A stretch of DNA of 64,000 bases, from assembly GCF_016097555.1 (NCBI RefSeq), contig NC_054704.1:30134023-30198022 (forward strand). The letters run 5' to 3'. Source of the DNA: Gigantopelta aegis. Its lineage: Eukaryota; Mollusca; Gastropoda; Neomphalida; Peltospiridae. This document shows, piece by piece, positions 36,035 through 47,790 of this stretch (position 1 is the stretch's first letter; every line of letters begins with the position of its first letter). The translations under genes were made by a program, and so were the position numbers. The notes below the pieces were generated by a model, which had not been told where the DNA came from, made no database searches, and saw only the letters and a list, made by a program, of their open reading frames with translations.

Positions 36035-36133
36035 GTCATAGGGTTTTACGTGCACATTCAGAACAAGCTGTTGTAGCGCATGCCTGTCGTGGGCACAACA
36101 GCCGGCCTTGGCCGGCTCCTCCGACCATGACAG
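36035..36133. mobile_element. Short dispersed repeat of unknown family
   Basis: A compact block with TACGTGCACATTCAGAACAA, then a GC-rich hairpin GCCGGCCTTGGCCGGC and CATGACAGG. It resembles a dispersed molluscan repeat I have seen, but there is no second copy in this window. Confidence 0.4.
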
Positions 36134-36953
36134 GAAAGAAACTAACTGGGTGGATTTTGAAGCGACTTTTTATAGTTTTAGTTTTAAGCATTGAATTCAG
36201 TGGTATGTTAAATTACTCTGATCCGCCGCTGGGGCATAGGTGTCAATTTAATAAGTAAACAGATTAGTTTGGGGGAAAATGCTCAAATACAGGGCATCAA
36301 CCCGTGTCGGACTGATAAAAACTACACACAAGTTGCTATACAGTATTGGATATATCAGTTTATTTCCATACGAGTTCACTGCACCCCCATACGCGTATGT
36401 CTTCCATACGAGTTCACTGCATTTTCCCCCATACGAGTAAGTTTTCCATACAAGTTCACCGCAAACCATAAATAGAATGGAGTGCGCGACTATTTGTTAC
36501 GTTTTACAAAGCACGCCAAAAGTGGGTTCTATTTAAAAACTTGTTTCGGCAAATGAATTCTGCAGTAAATATTAATAACAAATAGGTGTGCGATTAGTGA
36601 TTACTCCAGGTTAAATTTAAGGTAGCTTTAACGAGACTTGTCCAGTCTTGCAACCTGGTGACTGGGCGTTGAGGGGTTTTTTAACCGCTCAGTGCATACA
36701 CTATAGTGCATTTCTAATTTCTGTCAAGTACTTACATCTAAATGTCTACTATATAATTTAATGTCATAAACGTAAGTCAAATTTGGAATTATAATAAAAC
36801 GGAGCTTGAAATAAACAAATCGTTTCCACTTCTTTCATATTTTGTAAGATAGAGTAATCTCCCCTATGTACCTTCGACAATTTTCGGAATTTTTTTTTCG
36901 ATTATCATCGTATTGTTCCGTTATTACTTCGCTGGGACTTTCCTCGTCCAGCG

Positions 36954-36972
36954 CGTGGTGTGATTTCATTGG
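36954..36972 (-). promoter_or_regulatory. Exact ER-stress response element (ERSE) upstream of calreticulin
   Basis: On the minus strand the sequence is CCAAT-N9-CCACG, an exact match to the ERSE consensus bound by NF-Y and ATF6 (or XBP1) in vertebrates. It lies 119 bp before the calreticulin ATG. ERSEs work in either orientation. Confidence 0.75.
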
Positions 36973-36992
36973 TTTGAATAATCACACGGTAG

Positions 36993-37011
36993 CCAATGAC
37001 AGATGTCCAGC
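36993..37011 (+). promoter_or_regulatory. ERSE-like element (CCAAT-N9-CCAGC)
   Basis: Same spacing as the exact ERSE, on the other strand, with CCAGC in place of CCACG. It starts 21 bp after the exact copy. At 37020-37027 is TCACGTGG, one base from the UPRE core TGACGTGG. Several vertebrate chaperone promoters carry mixed perfect and imperfect ERSEs in this way. Confidence 0.5.
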
Positions 37012-37090
37012 TGTCGGTATCACGTGGAAATAGTGGTAAAATTGACGGTGTAAGCTGCATGTTCGTCCTTTGAGAGAAAAACCTACAGAG

Positions 37091-40000
37091 ATGAGACCGT
37101 TGTTTATAATTTGTGCACTCTTTAGTGCAGTTCTCTGCGATCCAACTATTTATTTTGAAGAAAAATTTGAGGGTGAGAATTAATCATATCTTTTAATTTT
37201 TCTCTCGTAAGTTTCATATGGCATGCACTGAATGGAAATTATTTGACAGATCTGAGATCTGACAAGTTATCAGACGGGGTACATTAATTACGATTCCGCT
37301 CATTTAATTTGTCATATAATATGGGTTAAAAAATTATGTAAATGTATAAATCTATATTTTAATGCTGGTAGAGAACGTATAAAATATGCAGTGAGTAATT
37401 TAATATAGCAGTGTCGTATTTTTTTTTGGAACCAGTGGAACACTATTAACCGGCTCCATTGCAATCTGGATAATTTGTTCATTTGATTAAATAGGCCTAT
37501 ACATTGTGATTGTTTATAAATGGGAAAAGTTTTAATTCTAAAAATCATGAAATCAAATTTCTTCTGTTCCCCTTAACAAACGGTTATAATTTTTTTTTTT
37601 TTTTTAATAGGCCCTAAATAATAGAATTTGGTTTCATTCAAGAATACTGACATGATGTTCATATTTTTAAATTCAATATATCCACGCAAATTCAATTGGA
37701 CAAAGGGGAAATTGGATGTAGGTATAAAATTAACGTTGAAATGAAACACCTGTTTTATGGCCCAGTAACTACACTGTTCACAGATGATGTTGCCTTCGGT
37801 TTAATAACAAAAATTGGGGAATCAAAGCAATTTAAAGGGGAACGAACGTTACTTTTTTTTATTATCATTTTTTTTTAGCAAAAATATTTCACCATATGGC
37901 CTTGCCAGCCTATGGCTATGCAATTTGTTTGCAATATGCTCAATATTACCAATTGTTTTAAATAAAAGTTTAATCAGATCTTCAAGGGGTGTGGTTGTCG
38001 TTCTATTTTGATCCATCTATAGCAGTATCAAGTGGTCCGATTTGATTATAAATCTTTTTATATTTTTCTAGAGGATTTTGAAGGTCGATGGGTCTCCTCA
38101 ACCAAAAAAGGCTCAGATCAAGGGAAGTTTGTGTGGACAGCAGGGAAATTTTATGGAGATGCCGAAAAGGACAAAGGTTTGTTGGTTGATTTAGAATTAG
38201 CAAGTCCTCGTTCAAAAAAATGAGTTCAGATACTGGCCAATTAGTGTGGTTTTGGAGATTATTTTGGTATTCCACTAAACTGAAAAAAATTATGCAGTAT
38301 AAATGTTTTAAAATTCAGTCTCATGTTCTATGCTTCTGCCCCAAAATTGGGATTCACAGAAGCACAATATCCTGCAAAATTTAAGGTCTTATACTAGATG
38401 GTTAGAAGTTTTATAATTATATACACTAATTAGCCTTAATCGGAGGGGAGTGATCTTTCACCTCAAAAGCTTTAAATCTTCAAATTGATTGCCATTTGAA
38501 AACTGGTGTGATTGTCTGGCATCATGTGAGGAGAGGACATGTAGCTGTACAGATAGTTCAGAAGTTAAGTTGTCATTAAGAAATCATTCCTTTCGTTCAA
38601 AATATATTTTCAAAGGTAGGTACAAGTTACTTAGTATACTTCTACTTCATGATAACCATTTCCTCTTTGTTTTTTATTCAGGTATCCAGACAAGCCAGGA
38701 TGCCAAATTCTATGGCCTTTCAGCAAAGTTTGAGAAACCTTTCACAAATGAAGGCACGGATCTCGTCATCCAGTTCACTGTGAAGCACGAGCAGAACATC
38801 GACTGTGGTGGTGGATATGTGAAGATATTCCCCAGTGACCTGGACCAGAAGAACATGCATGGAGACACCCCGTACTACATTATGTTCGGTATATTGTTGA
38901 TTCTATTTATATAAATTTCTCTCCGAAATTACACAAACTTTACTACTACAGTTCAAGTTTTTATAACTACGGGCTTTTATCCTATGGTCACATGAATATT
39001 TGAAAGTATTGTCTAGTTAAACTGATACGGTATACATGTTATAATAAAGGTTGAAACATTGGTAATTTCATCAAATATTTTGCCAAGTGTCTTCGAACTG
39101 TTGAACAGTAACTTTGTCATTTCATTGGTTTATAGAAATATGATTTTGGTGTATCTCGAGTAAATGGTATTTTAGGTTAGTTTATTTTTAATGATTACTG
39201 TTAAAATGTTTTTTAATGAAGTGATAGCTATTTATGTAGTTACATCCATTTATATATATATATATATATATTGTTATTTTTTTTACCCCTACAGGGCCTG
39301 ACATTTGTGGACCAGGAACAAAGAAAGTGCATGTAATTTTTAATTACAAAGGAAACAATCTTTTGACAAAGAAAGATATTCGTTGCAAGGTGTGAAATTC
39401 TTTTAGTTTTATTTTAATAATAAAGGTTAAAAAATTAACGTCCTACTTTGCAAATGGACATTAATTTTTAATATATGTATTTTAGTTATAATGTATTTAG
39501 TTACCTAATAAGTAGAAAAATTTATACTAGTGCTAATTTCACTGTTACTATATTCAAATTGCTGGAGAGCTATTAAATATGCTGAAATTACTTTTGATTT
39601 TCATATCCAGTGTTTTGATTTTATTTTTACAGGACGATGTCTTCACTCATTTGTACACTCTAATCGTAAAGCCAGACAACACTTACATTGTGAAGATAGA
39701 CAATGAGAAGGTTGAAAGTGGTGATCTAGAGGCGGACTGGGATTTCCTTCCAGCTAAGAAGATCAAGGTATGCATAGTTGGTACAACACATAATGTGATA
39801 GAACTATAATTAGGAATTGAATTTATAGTGAATGTGTCTTTTGGACCATTTTTATGTTGGAAGTTTATTGGTTTATTATTGGCCTTTTGTTATCAAGAAT
39901 ACCTTGAATCTGTTTTCGTATTATAATGGTCGTGTCCTGCTTTTCAGGGGTATTTTAGACAAAGTAAATACTCTTCATCAAACTAGTGCCTGAAAATATT

Positions 40001-43000
40001 CCTTAGTGTTACAGCTTTTGTATATAAATGTTGGAATTTATTTGACATTTAATTATTTATAAATTGCCCAGGATCCTGATGCGAAGAAGCCTGAGGACTG
40101 GGATGAGCATGAGAAGATTGATGACCCTGACGACACTAAACCTGAGGATTGGGAGAAGCCTGAACACATTCCTGATCCAGATGCCAAGAAACCCGACGAC
40201 TGGGATGATGAGATGGACGGAGAATGGGAGCCACCTATGATTGACAACCCCGACTACAAGGTATAATGCTGAACAAGTGGGAAAATAATATTGTCTTGAC
40301 TAATCAAATATTTAAATGTATTATTGCTATTGTTTTTGCTGACTCTAATGAGGCATCAAGTTTTTTATTTATTAAGTAGACCAGTTTTTAAAATGGCTTT
40401 TATGAGTGATAGAACAGTTCTTTCGTTTTTCATAACGTTAGACTGATATTGTTATTATTTTTAAATACCAATTAAGCTTGAATTTGGATTTTATCCTTTG
40501 TCATTAACTTAATCAGTCTATTTCCATTTTCATTCCATTTTTCAAAACTTCAGGGTGAATGGAAACCAAAGCAGATTGACAACCCTAACTACAAAGGAAA
40601 GTGGGTCCACCCTGAGATTGACAATCCCGAGTATAGCCCAGATGAAAATCTATACAAATATTCCGATATTGGTTCTATTGGTTTTGATTTATGGCAGGTA
40701 AATACTTTTATCAATTTGATCCAAAATATGTGCTGCTATACTTTTAACTGGTTGTTACTATACAGTTTACTTAAAAATGTCAATATTTTCCACCATTTGA
40801 TACATATTGTACCAAAAAAAAAAAAAGAGTGCAAAGACCCATTTAGCATGATTGTCTGTGTAACTTTTATAATAATTTATCCGTTGTCAAACACTGTCAA
40901 CTATTCCTTCTGGACACCGTTCTCTAATGGGTATTTTGGAAATTTAAAAAAATTCTATTTTGCAGACTTTTTATTATTCAGTAGTTCACAAGTTATTGTA
41001 ATTGGGGGCCAGTCTTAAACAATTAAGAGAGAATATATTTTATAAAATTAATTCGAATTAAAAGTTATTCTAAAAAATCTCAAAGTATGTCCAGTTTTAA
41101 TTCAATAATTCTTAAATTAGACACTGGGATATTCTAATGTGATCTTTACAAATTAATGAATTATCAACTATTGACAAAATTGAAAATTAAATAGCGGAGC
41201 TCGGTACATCAGTTGGCTTCTTTTCATTTTATCTTGTAACAGCTTTTATCACCGTTTACAGTTCAGTATTAAAATTTCAATGATTGATTTTTCATGAGTT
41301 GCTATTGTATTCATAAGATAGGCTTGTAAAAAATTTAATAAATCCACTATCCATGGAATCAATGATTTTAAAAATTTACTAGCCATGATTAAAAAATTCA
41401 CTAGTCCTACTTTACTTAAAGTTAATACAATTTTACTAAATAGTAATAATCAGATACGTCACCTAAAGAGGGAGTTTAAAAAACACTTACGTTAGGGGTG
41501 GGGGCAGGATATTTATATTTACACAAGACTTATCTGCAACATTAGAAACAGTTGTTTCACTGGCCATCAGGCATGGCGATAGTAGTTATTTACTAGTCAA
41601 CCATTGATAATCTAGAAGCCCTGTATAAGATTATATTTATATTTTGAAAAATACATTGTTGATTTGTTTTTGCAGGTGAAATCTGGAAGTATTTTTGACA
41701 ACATTTTAATAACAGATGATGAGAAATATGCTGAAGAATTTGGAAAAGAAACATGGGGTAAAACAAAAGTGAGTACTGCTAATCTCGCCATACATTAAAA
41801 AAACACACCTTATAATTTTTCTTTTCATTTTTGTATAGTGGTCCTTAATAATTAAAATATAATTCCTATCGCACACTAATCTAGCTTACGAAATGGCACT
41901 TATTTTTGCTGGATATCGGCTGGTCTCGGAGTTATTAGCAGTAATTGGATTTCAAAAACAAGTTGATTGCAGACACTTACTTGACACCTTGTTGGTCTGC
42001 TGTCCTACATAGGCAGGTGGCTTTACGTCAACACATTGCATGCCATTTGCAACTGGCCAGAGTGTTTTTGGCCCGATCCATTTCAGTAATGCCAGAAGAT
42101 TTTAATTATTACTTAACCTTCTGACTACTGCAGGCGAGTTATCTCGCCCGACGTCACGTCAGTCGATATACTGTACACTGTATACAGTGCATTTCCCAAT
42201 TCATATTTCCCGCCGTTTTGCACACGACACTCAACGGAAATATAATTAAAGAAAAAAGATTTTTTTTCAAAATGGTGGTTTTTGTTTTGATTTTTTCAAT
42301 TGAAAATACCTTGAAATTTTGAGTTCAAAAAGTGGTTTTCGGCAAGTATTTTCGCTTGACAACAATGGCGGCACGTCGCAGTAATTTTCAGGGATCGATA
42401 GCTGATTGTAACAGCTAATTTGATAATAAATTTGATCGTTTTACCAACAACGAAAATTACCAAATATTGCAATATGAATCGTAGTTCGGGTTTAAAAAAA
42501 AAATTCTGGTCAAAAAACCACTGTTATCGGGAATAATGGACATAAATACTGGACAGCTGGCCACAAATGCCCGTAAGTAAACGCAACTTTTTCGATTTTT
42601 TGCCTAATTTTAATCACCATTAGCCGATCTAAAATAATAAAAATTACAAAAAAAGATACGAAAATAATACTTTCATATATGAACTTTATTTCATGTATTT
42701 ATGAAACATTTAAGTGAATATATGTGAGTAAAAATTATAAACTTGTACCCACTCAACGTGGTTTTTGTTAAAAATTAATCCAGTAGTCTAAAGGTTAACA
42801 TCAATTATCAGTTAGTATATACTATCGACACATCAATTTATTTTAAGGGAAACTTTCCGATTGTTTTGTTTAAATTTTATTGCTGGAAGTAGTATTTGAT
42901 TATGAAATGTAATTAGAACCCAAAACCATTGCAGAATGTATAAATAAATGTTCACTTCACTGATTTTTATCAAATGGTCTCTTTCTCCTGGGAAGGAACA

Positions 43001-44284
43001 ACTCACTTCTACTTTTTCTGTTCTATATTAGGCTAGTTCTCTAAATTTGTGGTTAGTTAGCTTCATCTAGTTTGTATATTAAAATATCAATATCATAAAG
43101 CTGGAATTTTTAATAACATTTAGATTTTGATGAATGTCTTGATGTTTTTTGTACATAAATGTGTGGCCGTTAATCTGGTTAATGGTATATTGGTTTAGTT
43201 CGACATTTTTTGAAATGCTCATTTAAAATATTTTTATTTAAAGGATCCTGAGAAAAAAATGAAGGATGATCAAGATGAAGAAGATAGGAAAAACCGAGAG
43301 GAAGAAGAAAAGAAAAGGAAAGAGGACGATGGTATGTGAATTTGTCCATTTTGCTAAATTATTTTATAGGTTGTATAACATCTTGCCAAATGATTCGAGA
43401 GGATTTTATATGCAGAAATTATTTCTTGGGGTTTGTTTGGAGGAAAAAAAACAAGTTGCTTGTTGGTGTAAAAAAAAATATAATTTTAAATCAAAGAATT
43501 ATTTTTATCTGAAATGTCATTTGACTGGTATAAAGTTTACATCCTTTTAAAAATATTTTAGCTTTTATTTATTTCTAAATGAGTTTCACAACCCTGTGAT
43601 TTGTTGTTTTAGATAAGAAAAAAGATGATGAAGATGAGGAGGAGGAGGCTGAGGAAGAAGAGGAGAAAGAAGATAAGGAAGATAAGGAAGATAAGGACAA
43701 AGACGTAAGTAATTGAAGAAATATTATTTTTTTAACTTTTGGACATTGCAATTTTCGTTCGGTTACTTATATTATGATGATAATTATTTTCTGTCTGATG
43801 TAATCTGGTGTCCTTGAAATTTGCAAATTCTACTTTAATGTCCAGTTCACAAAATATTTCTTGAGTGTTTTTTAAAAAATGTATTTGAAAAATTGCTTTT
43901 TTTTCTTTTCTGTTTTGGTTATCTAGTAGTAAAAGGGTTCTTAAGCGTCTTGGATGGAATGTCCTTGAATTTTTGGATTTTAAAATCCAAACCTGGAATG
44001 TCTTGGAAAAAGGTTTATTTGTTTTGCATATTTATTTTTGTTGTCCTCATAACCGGTCTAAATTCAGACAACTCTTATAAAAACGTTCATTGATTGAACA
44101 TTTCATGTCCCTGAAAAACAAATTGTCCTGAAAATGTCCTTGAATTTTATGTTTTTACAAGTGTAAGAACCCTGAGTCAAAATTGTATATTAAATAACTG
44201 CATAGATGTATCCTTGAATGAGACAAGAATTTAAAGAATTTTGCACTTTATTTTGTTTTTCAGGAACCTCGTGATGAATTGTAA
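37091..44284 (+). CDS. CALR: Calreticulin, 11 exons, 416 aa
   Basis: Exons: 37091-37172, 38072-38176, 38682-38888, 39295-39389, 39633-39767, 40072-40260, 40554-40697, 41676-41768, 43244-43331, 43613-43704, 44264-44284. All junctions are GT/AG and in phase, summing to 1251 nt. The protein is the Ca2+-binding lectin chaperone of the ER lumen that folds monoglucosylated glycoproteins with ERp57-type partners. Seen in order: signal peptide (1-16, cut before [10 protein letters not shown]), calreticulin signatures [14 protein letters not shown] and [14 protein letters not shown], and a P-domain from about 205 with three [10 protein letters not shown]-type and three [11 protein letters not shown]-type repeats. 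[20 protein letters not shown] follows, then a Lys/Glu/Asp-rich C-domain from about 355. The end is RDEL rather than KDEL or HDEL. Length is nearly that of the human protein (417). The Asp/Trp-rich P-domain that continues directly into a soluble acidic tail separates it from calnexin, which would have a transmembrane segment. Confidence 0.96.
42117..42794 (+). mobile_element. piggyBac-like MITE with TTAA target, copy 1
   Basis: TTAA at 42113-42116 and 42795-42798 flank a 678-bp element whose ends CCTTCTGACTACTG and CAGTAGTCTAAAGG are inverted repeats. TTAA duplication with CC-starting ends is the piggyBac hallmark. There is no transposase frame. It lies in intron 8 of calreticulin. The second copy at 44993 is inverted. 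Confidence 0.82.
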
Positions 44285-44884
44285 CCAATTTGTCATCTAG
44301 GAAATAAGATCACTTCATTCAGCAGTTTGCCAAGTAATATCCTACAGTTCCAACAGCTAGGACAGAAGTCTTCAAAATTTATCAGTGACGTTTCTATTCA
44401 TCACTCATCATAGTCATGTTATGTTTTGTTATGTTTATGGGTATTTATCCACTGACTTTGTTTTCCATGTACAAGACTTGGAATTGTCATAAAAATTGCC
44501 AGTTGCAGTAAAGATAGTTTCTTTCATTAGATTGGAAAATCTTTCAGGTTTTATTTCATTAGTTCCTTGAGTGGATGAAGTGTGAAAGTTGTTGTTGAAT
44601 GAATGCATAAATATATTTTGGTGTCTCTATAGGTCATATGCATTAAGTATACAATGTTTGTTTTTGTCTCCATATTTTGTTGCCTGTGACTGGATTGAGT
44701 GGGGAGTTAGATCAGGAGAAATTAGAATTGGCTGTGTTTAATACTACTTTAATACATCTTTCTGTACAGTTCTGTACTGTACAGGGAATATTTTGTATCA
44801 TATTGTTGATGTATATATTTATACACATGGCTTTTGTCATTGTTTGTGGTAGGGTGTTCATCCAAAGTCCGTGGTATTAATAAA
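44285..44884 (+). other. Calreticulin 3' UTR with poly(A) signal
   Basis: Non-coding sequence after the calreticulin stop. AATAAA at 44879-44884 is the first strong polyadenylation signal, implying a 3' UTR of roughly 600-620 nt. Confidence 0.6.
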
Positions 44885-44992
44885 AGTCCACTTTTTGCTA
44901 CTTGTTGTTATGTTTTTCTTTTAGTATTGTGTTCGTATCCATTCAAATACCATTTTAGAAGGAGCAGTCTTTAAGTTGCATTAAGTTATTAA

Positions 44993-45682
44993 CCTTTAGA
45001 CTACTGGATTAATTTTTAACAAAAACCACGTTGAGTGGGTACAAGTTTATAATTTTTACTCACATATATTCACTTAAATGTTTTATAAAAACATGAAATA
45101 AAGTTCATATATTAATCGGTCAGTATTATTTTCGTGTCTTTTCTTGGTAATTTTTATTATTTTAGATCGGCTAATGGTGATTAAAATTAGGCAAAAAATC
45201 GAAAAAGTTGCGTTTACTTACGGGCATTTGTGGCCAGCTGTCCAGTATTTATGTCCATTATTCCCGATAACAGTGGTTTTCTGACCAGAATTTTTTTTTA
45301 AACCCCAACTAAGATTCATATTGCAATATTTGGTAATTTTCGTTGTTGGTAAAACGATCAAATTTATTATCAAATTAGCTGTCACAATCAGCTATCGATC
45401 CCTGAAAATGACCGCGACGTGCCGCCATTGTTGTCAAGCGAAAATACTTGCCGAAAACCACTTTTTGAACTCAAAATTTCAAGGTATTTTCAGTTGAAAA
45501 AATCAAAACAAAAGCGACCATTTTGAAAAAAAATCTTTTTTCTTTAATTATATTTCCGTTTCCGGTGAGTGTCGTGTGCAAAACGGCGGGAAATATGAAT
45601 TGGGGAATGCACTGTATACAGTGTACAGTATATCGACTGACGTGACGTCGGGCGAGATATCTCGCCTGCAGTAGTCAGAAGG
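44993..45682 (-). mobile_element. piggyBac-like MITE with TTAA target, copy 2 (inverted)
   Basis: TTAA at 44989-44992 and 45683-45686 flank 690 bp that is the near-identical reverse complement of copy 1, including CAACAATGGCGGCACGTC and the GCGAGATATCTCGC region. Ends are CCTTTAGACTACTG and CAGTAGTCAGAAGG. It sits about 110 bp past the calreticulin poly(A) signal. Confidence 0.82.
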
Positions 45683-46312
45683 TTAATGACTGTAAATATA
45701 CCTTGAAAATATCTCATAAAAATTATTTTATGAATTGATACTGTAAAATCTAATGACGATGACAGACACTTGATGTTAGTTTGAGTTTGAATTGCTTTTC
45801 CATATTGGCAAAGAACTGGCTGCTGTTTTAATAGATCCGTGCAGAGGTTCTATTTTATACCTGTATTTAATAACGGACTAAAATGTCGCGTTTTGAGGGA
45901 ATTGCAGGTTACATGGGGTCTGGGTTTAAGAGGTTTTACTGTACACGTGCACTTTTATTTTATGCCATGGACTTTAAAGGAAACCACTAACTTTGTTGAG
46001 TGGCATTATATGGGAGATTTATACTGAAATGCTGAATTAAACATTTTTGTTAATTTTACAATTTAAGATTGATATTACGATCAATTTGTCTTGAATAGAT
46101 TGTCCGTTGCATTGGAGATGAAGAGTGTCATATACGGGTCTCCAATCAACAAGATTACAAATTGGAATGGCCATGTTTTTCAAATGTAGGCCTATGCATT
46201 TTTGCAAGCAGATTATTATGCAAAACTTACTGTCCCCTGTGTGGGTTGGTCAAGTGCTTACCTGAGGTGCTTGTATCACAGGATCAAACTACCTCTGGAT
46301 CCTATTGAACTG

Positions 46313-46435
46313 ACTGGGTTTTTTCTCATCACAACTGGTCAATCCGTGGTATGTGCTTTCTTGTCTGGAAAACTACATACATATAAAAGATCCCTAGCTG
46401 CTAATGGGGGAAAATGTAGCGGGTTTCCTCTGATG
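46313..46435 (+). mobile_element. SINE fragment
   Basis: A short piece of body (GGTCAATCCGTGGTATGTGC, TATAAAAGATCCCTAGCTGC, GTAGCGGGTTTCCTCTGATG) that ends where the next SINE head starts. Confidence 0.6.
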
Positions 46436-46815
46436 ACAGTCCAGTGGTTAGGCCATCGGTCTACAGGTTGGTAGGTACTGAGTTCGGATCCCAGGCATGG
46501 GATTTTTAATCCAGATACCGACTCCAAACCCTGAGTGAGTGCTCCGCAAGGCTCAGTGGGTAGGTGTAAACCACTTGTACCGACCAGTGATCCATAACTG
46601 GTTCAACAAAGGCCATGGTTTGTGCTATCCTGCCTGTGGGAAGCACAAATAAAAAATCCCTTGCTGCCTGTCGTAAAATAGTAGCCTATGTGGCGACAGC
46701 AGATTTCCTCTATAAAAAAAAACCCTGTCCAAATGACCATATATGTTTGATGTCCAATAGCCGATGAGATAAAAAATCAATGTGCTCTAGTGGTGTCGTT
46801 GAATAAAACAAACTA
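46436..46815 (+). mobile_element. Mosaic SINE: head B, shared body, tail 2
   Basis: It starts with a head-B tRNA-like module (CAGTGGTTAGGCCATCGGTC, GAGTTCGGATCCCAGGCATG). It continues through the B/A linker (CCAGATACCGACTCCAAACC) and shared body (CAACAAAGGCCATGGTTTGT). It ends with tail 2 (TTGATGTCCAATAGCCGATG, GTGCTCTAGTGGTGTCGTTG). The head-B copy at 51970 has tail 1 instead. Confidence 0.75.
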
Positions 46816-46854
46816 CTTTTTTTTTTTACTGATGACTAGTCATAATTAACAAAT

Positions 46855-46925
46855 GTTTGACATCCAATAGCTAATGATAAATTAATCAATCAATGTGCTC
46901 TAGTGGTATTGTTAAAACAAACTTC
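46855..46925 (+). mobile_element. SINE tail-2 fragment
   Basis: Only the tail is present: TTTGACATCCAATAGCTAAT and GTGCTCTAGTGGTATTGTTA. Confidence 0.6.
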
Positions 46926-47085
46926 TTTCGTCCAAGACTAGTGAATAGATATATGATTGTGCATGTCGTAGCCTACTGATTATACAAAATGAGAGGATTT
47001 TTGTATTGCTCGAGCGAGTTTGACACGAGTAATAATTTTTATATTATCCATATTAAATTTTTTTTTTTTGATGCATAACAAGGAG

Positions 47086-47447
47086 AATGTTTTATTTAAC
47101 GACGCACTCAACATATTTTATTTACGGTTATATGGTTAAGGACCACACAAATTTTGAGAGGAAATCCGCTGTCGCCACTATATGGGCTATTCTTCCGATT
47201 AGCAGCAAGGGATCTTTTATTTGCGCTTCCCACAGGCAGGATAGCACAAACCATGGCCTTTGTTGAACCAGTTATGGATCACTGGTCGGTGCAAGTGGTT
47301 TACACCTACCCACTGAACCTTGCGGAGCACTCACTCAGGGTTTGGAGTCTGTATCTGGATTAAAAATCCCATGCCTCGACTGGGATCCGAACCCAGTACC
47401 TACCAGCATGTAGACCGATGGCCTACCACAACGCCACCGAGGCCAGT
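47086..47447 (-). mobile_element. Mosaic SINE: head B, shared body, tail 1
   Basis: In reverse: tail 1 (GACGCACTCAACATATTTTA), body, linker (CTGTATCTGGATTAAAAATC) and head B ending GGCCTACCACAACGCCACCG. Same architecture as the 51970 copy. Confidence 0.85.
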
Positions 47448-47790
47448 TCAACACAATTAGATGCAGTCGGAACTTTGAATGGGGAAGCAACATGTTATGA
47501 TGCAACAGGGTTTCTGCCAGAGGGTAAAATTACATCCCCTAAAAACTTAGAAATTAAGGATACCAGTAAATATTTAAATGGATGATAAAGAACTGTAAAA
47601 ATACATGAATTGCAATGGTCAGTTTCAAAATATACTAAACGGCAAAAGTTATTGTGACAAACAAAAGACAAAGATAATTGATAAGTTTTTACTGCCGTGT
47701 ATGAAACGTTAAAACGGAAAGAGAGATGACCGAAGGTATGGAAACGAGGAATAGTCCATGAAACCTTCCATATGCAAATGAGCCACATCA

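Larger units (their letters stand above)
35417..36463. mobile_element. Unclassified TIR element with clustered subterminal motifs
   Basis: The left end TGCGGTGAACTTGTATGG and the right end CCATACAAGTTCACCGCA are exact inverses. Next to each end lie about five copies of a motif close to GTGAACTCGTATGG, pointing the same way relative to their own end: left copies near 35424, 35439, 35457, 35476 and 35492, right copies between about 36367 and 36463. The middle is occupied by a SINE (35745-36003) and another short repeat (36035-36133). No transposase and no clear target duplication were seen. Motif arrays of this kind are known as transposase-binding sites in hAT and related elements; here that role is inferred. 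Confidence 0.7.

Noticed and set aside
37091-44284. Calnexin
   Set aside because: No transmembrane segment or cytosolic tail; the acidic tail ends in RDEL and length fits calreticulin.
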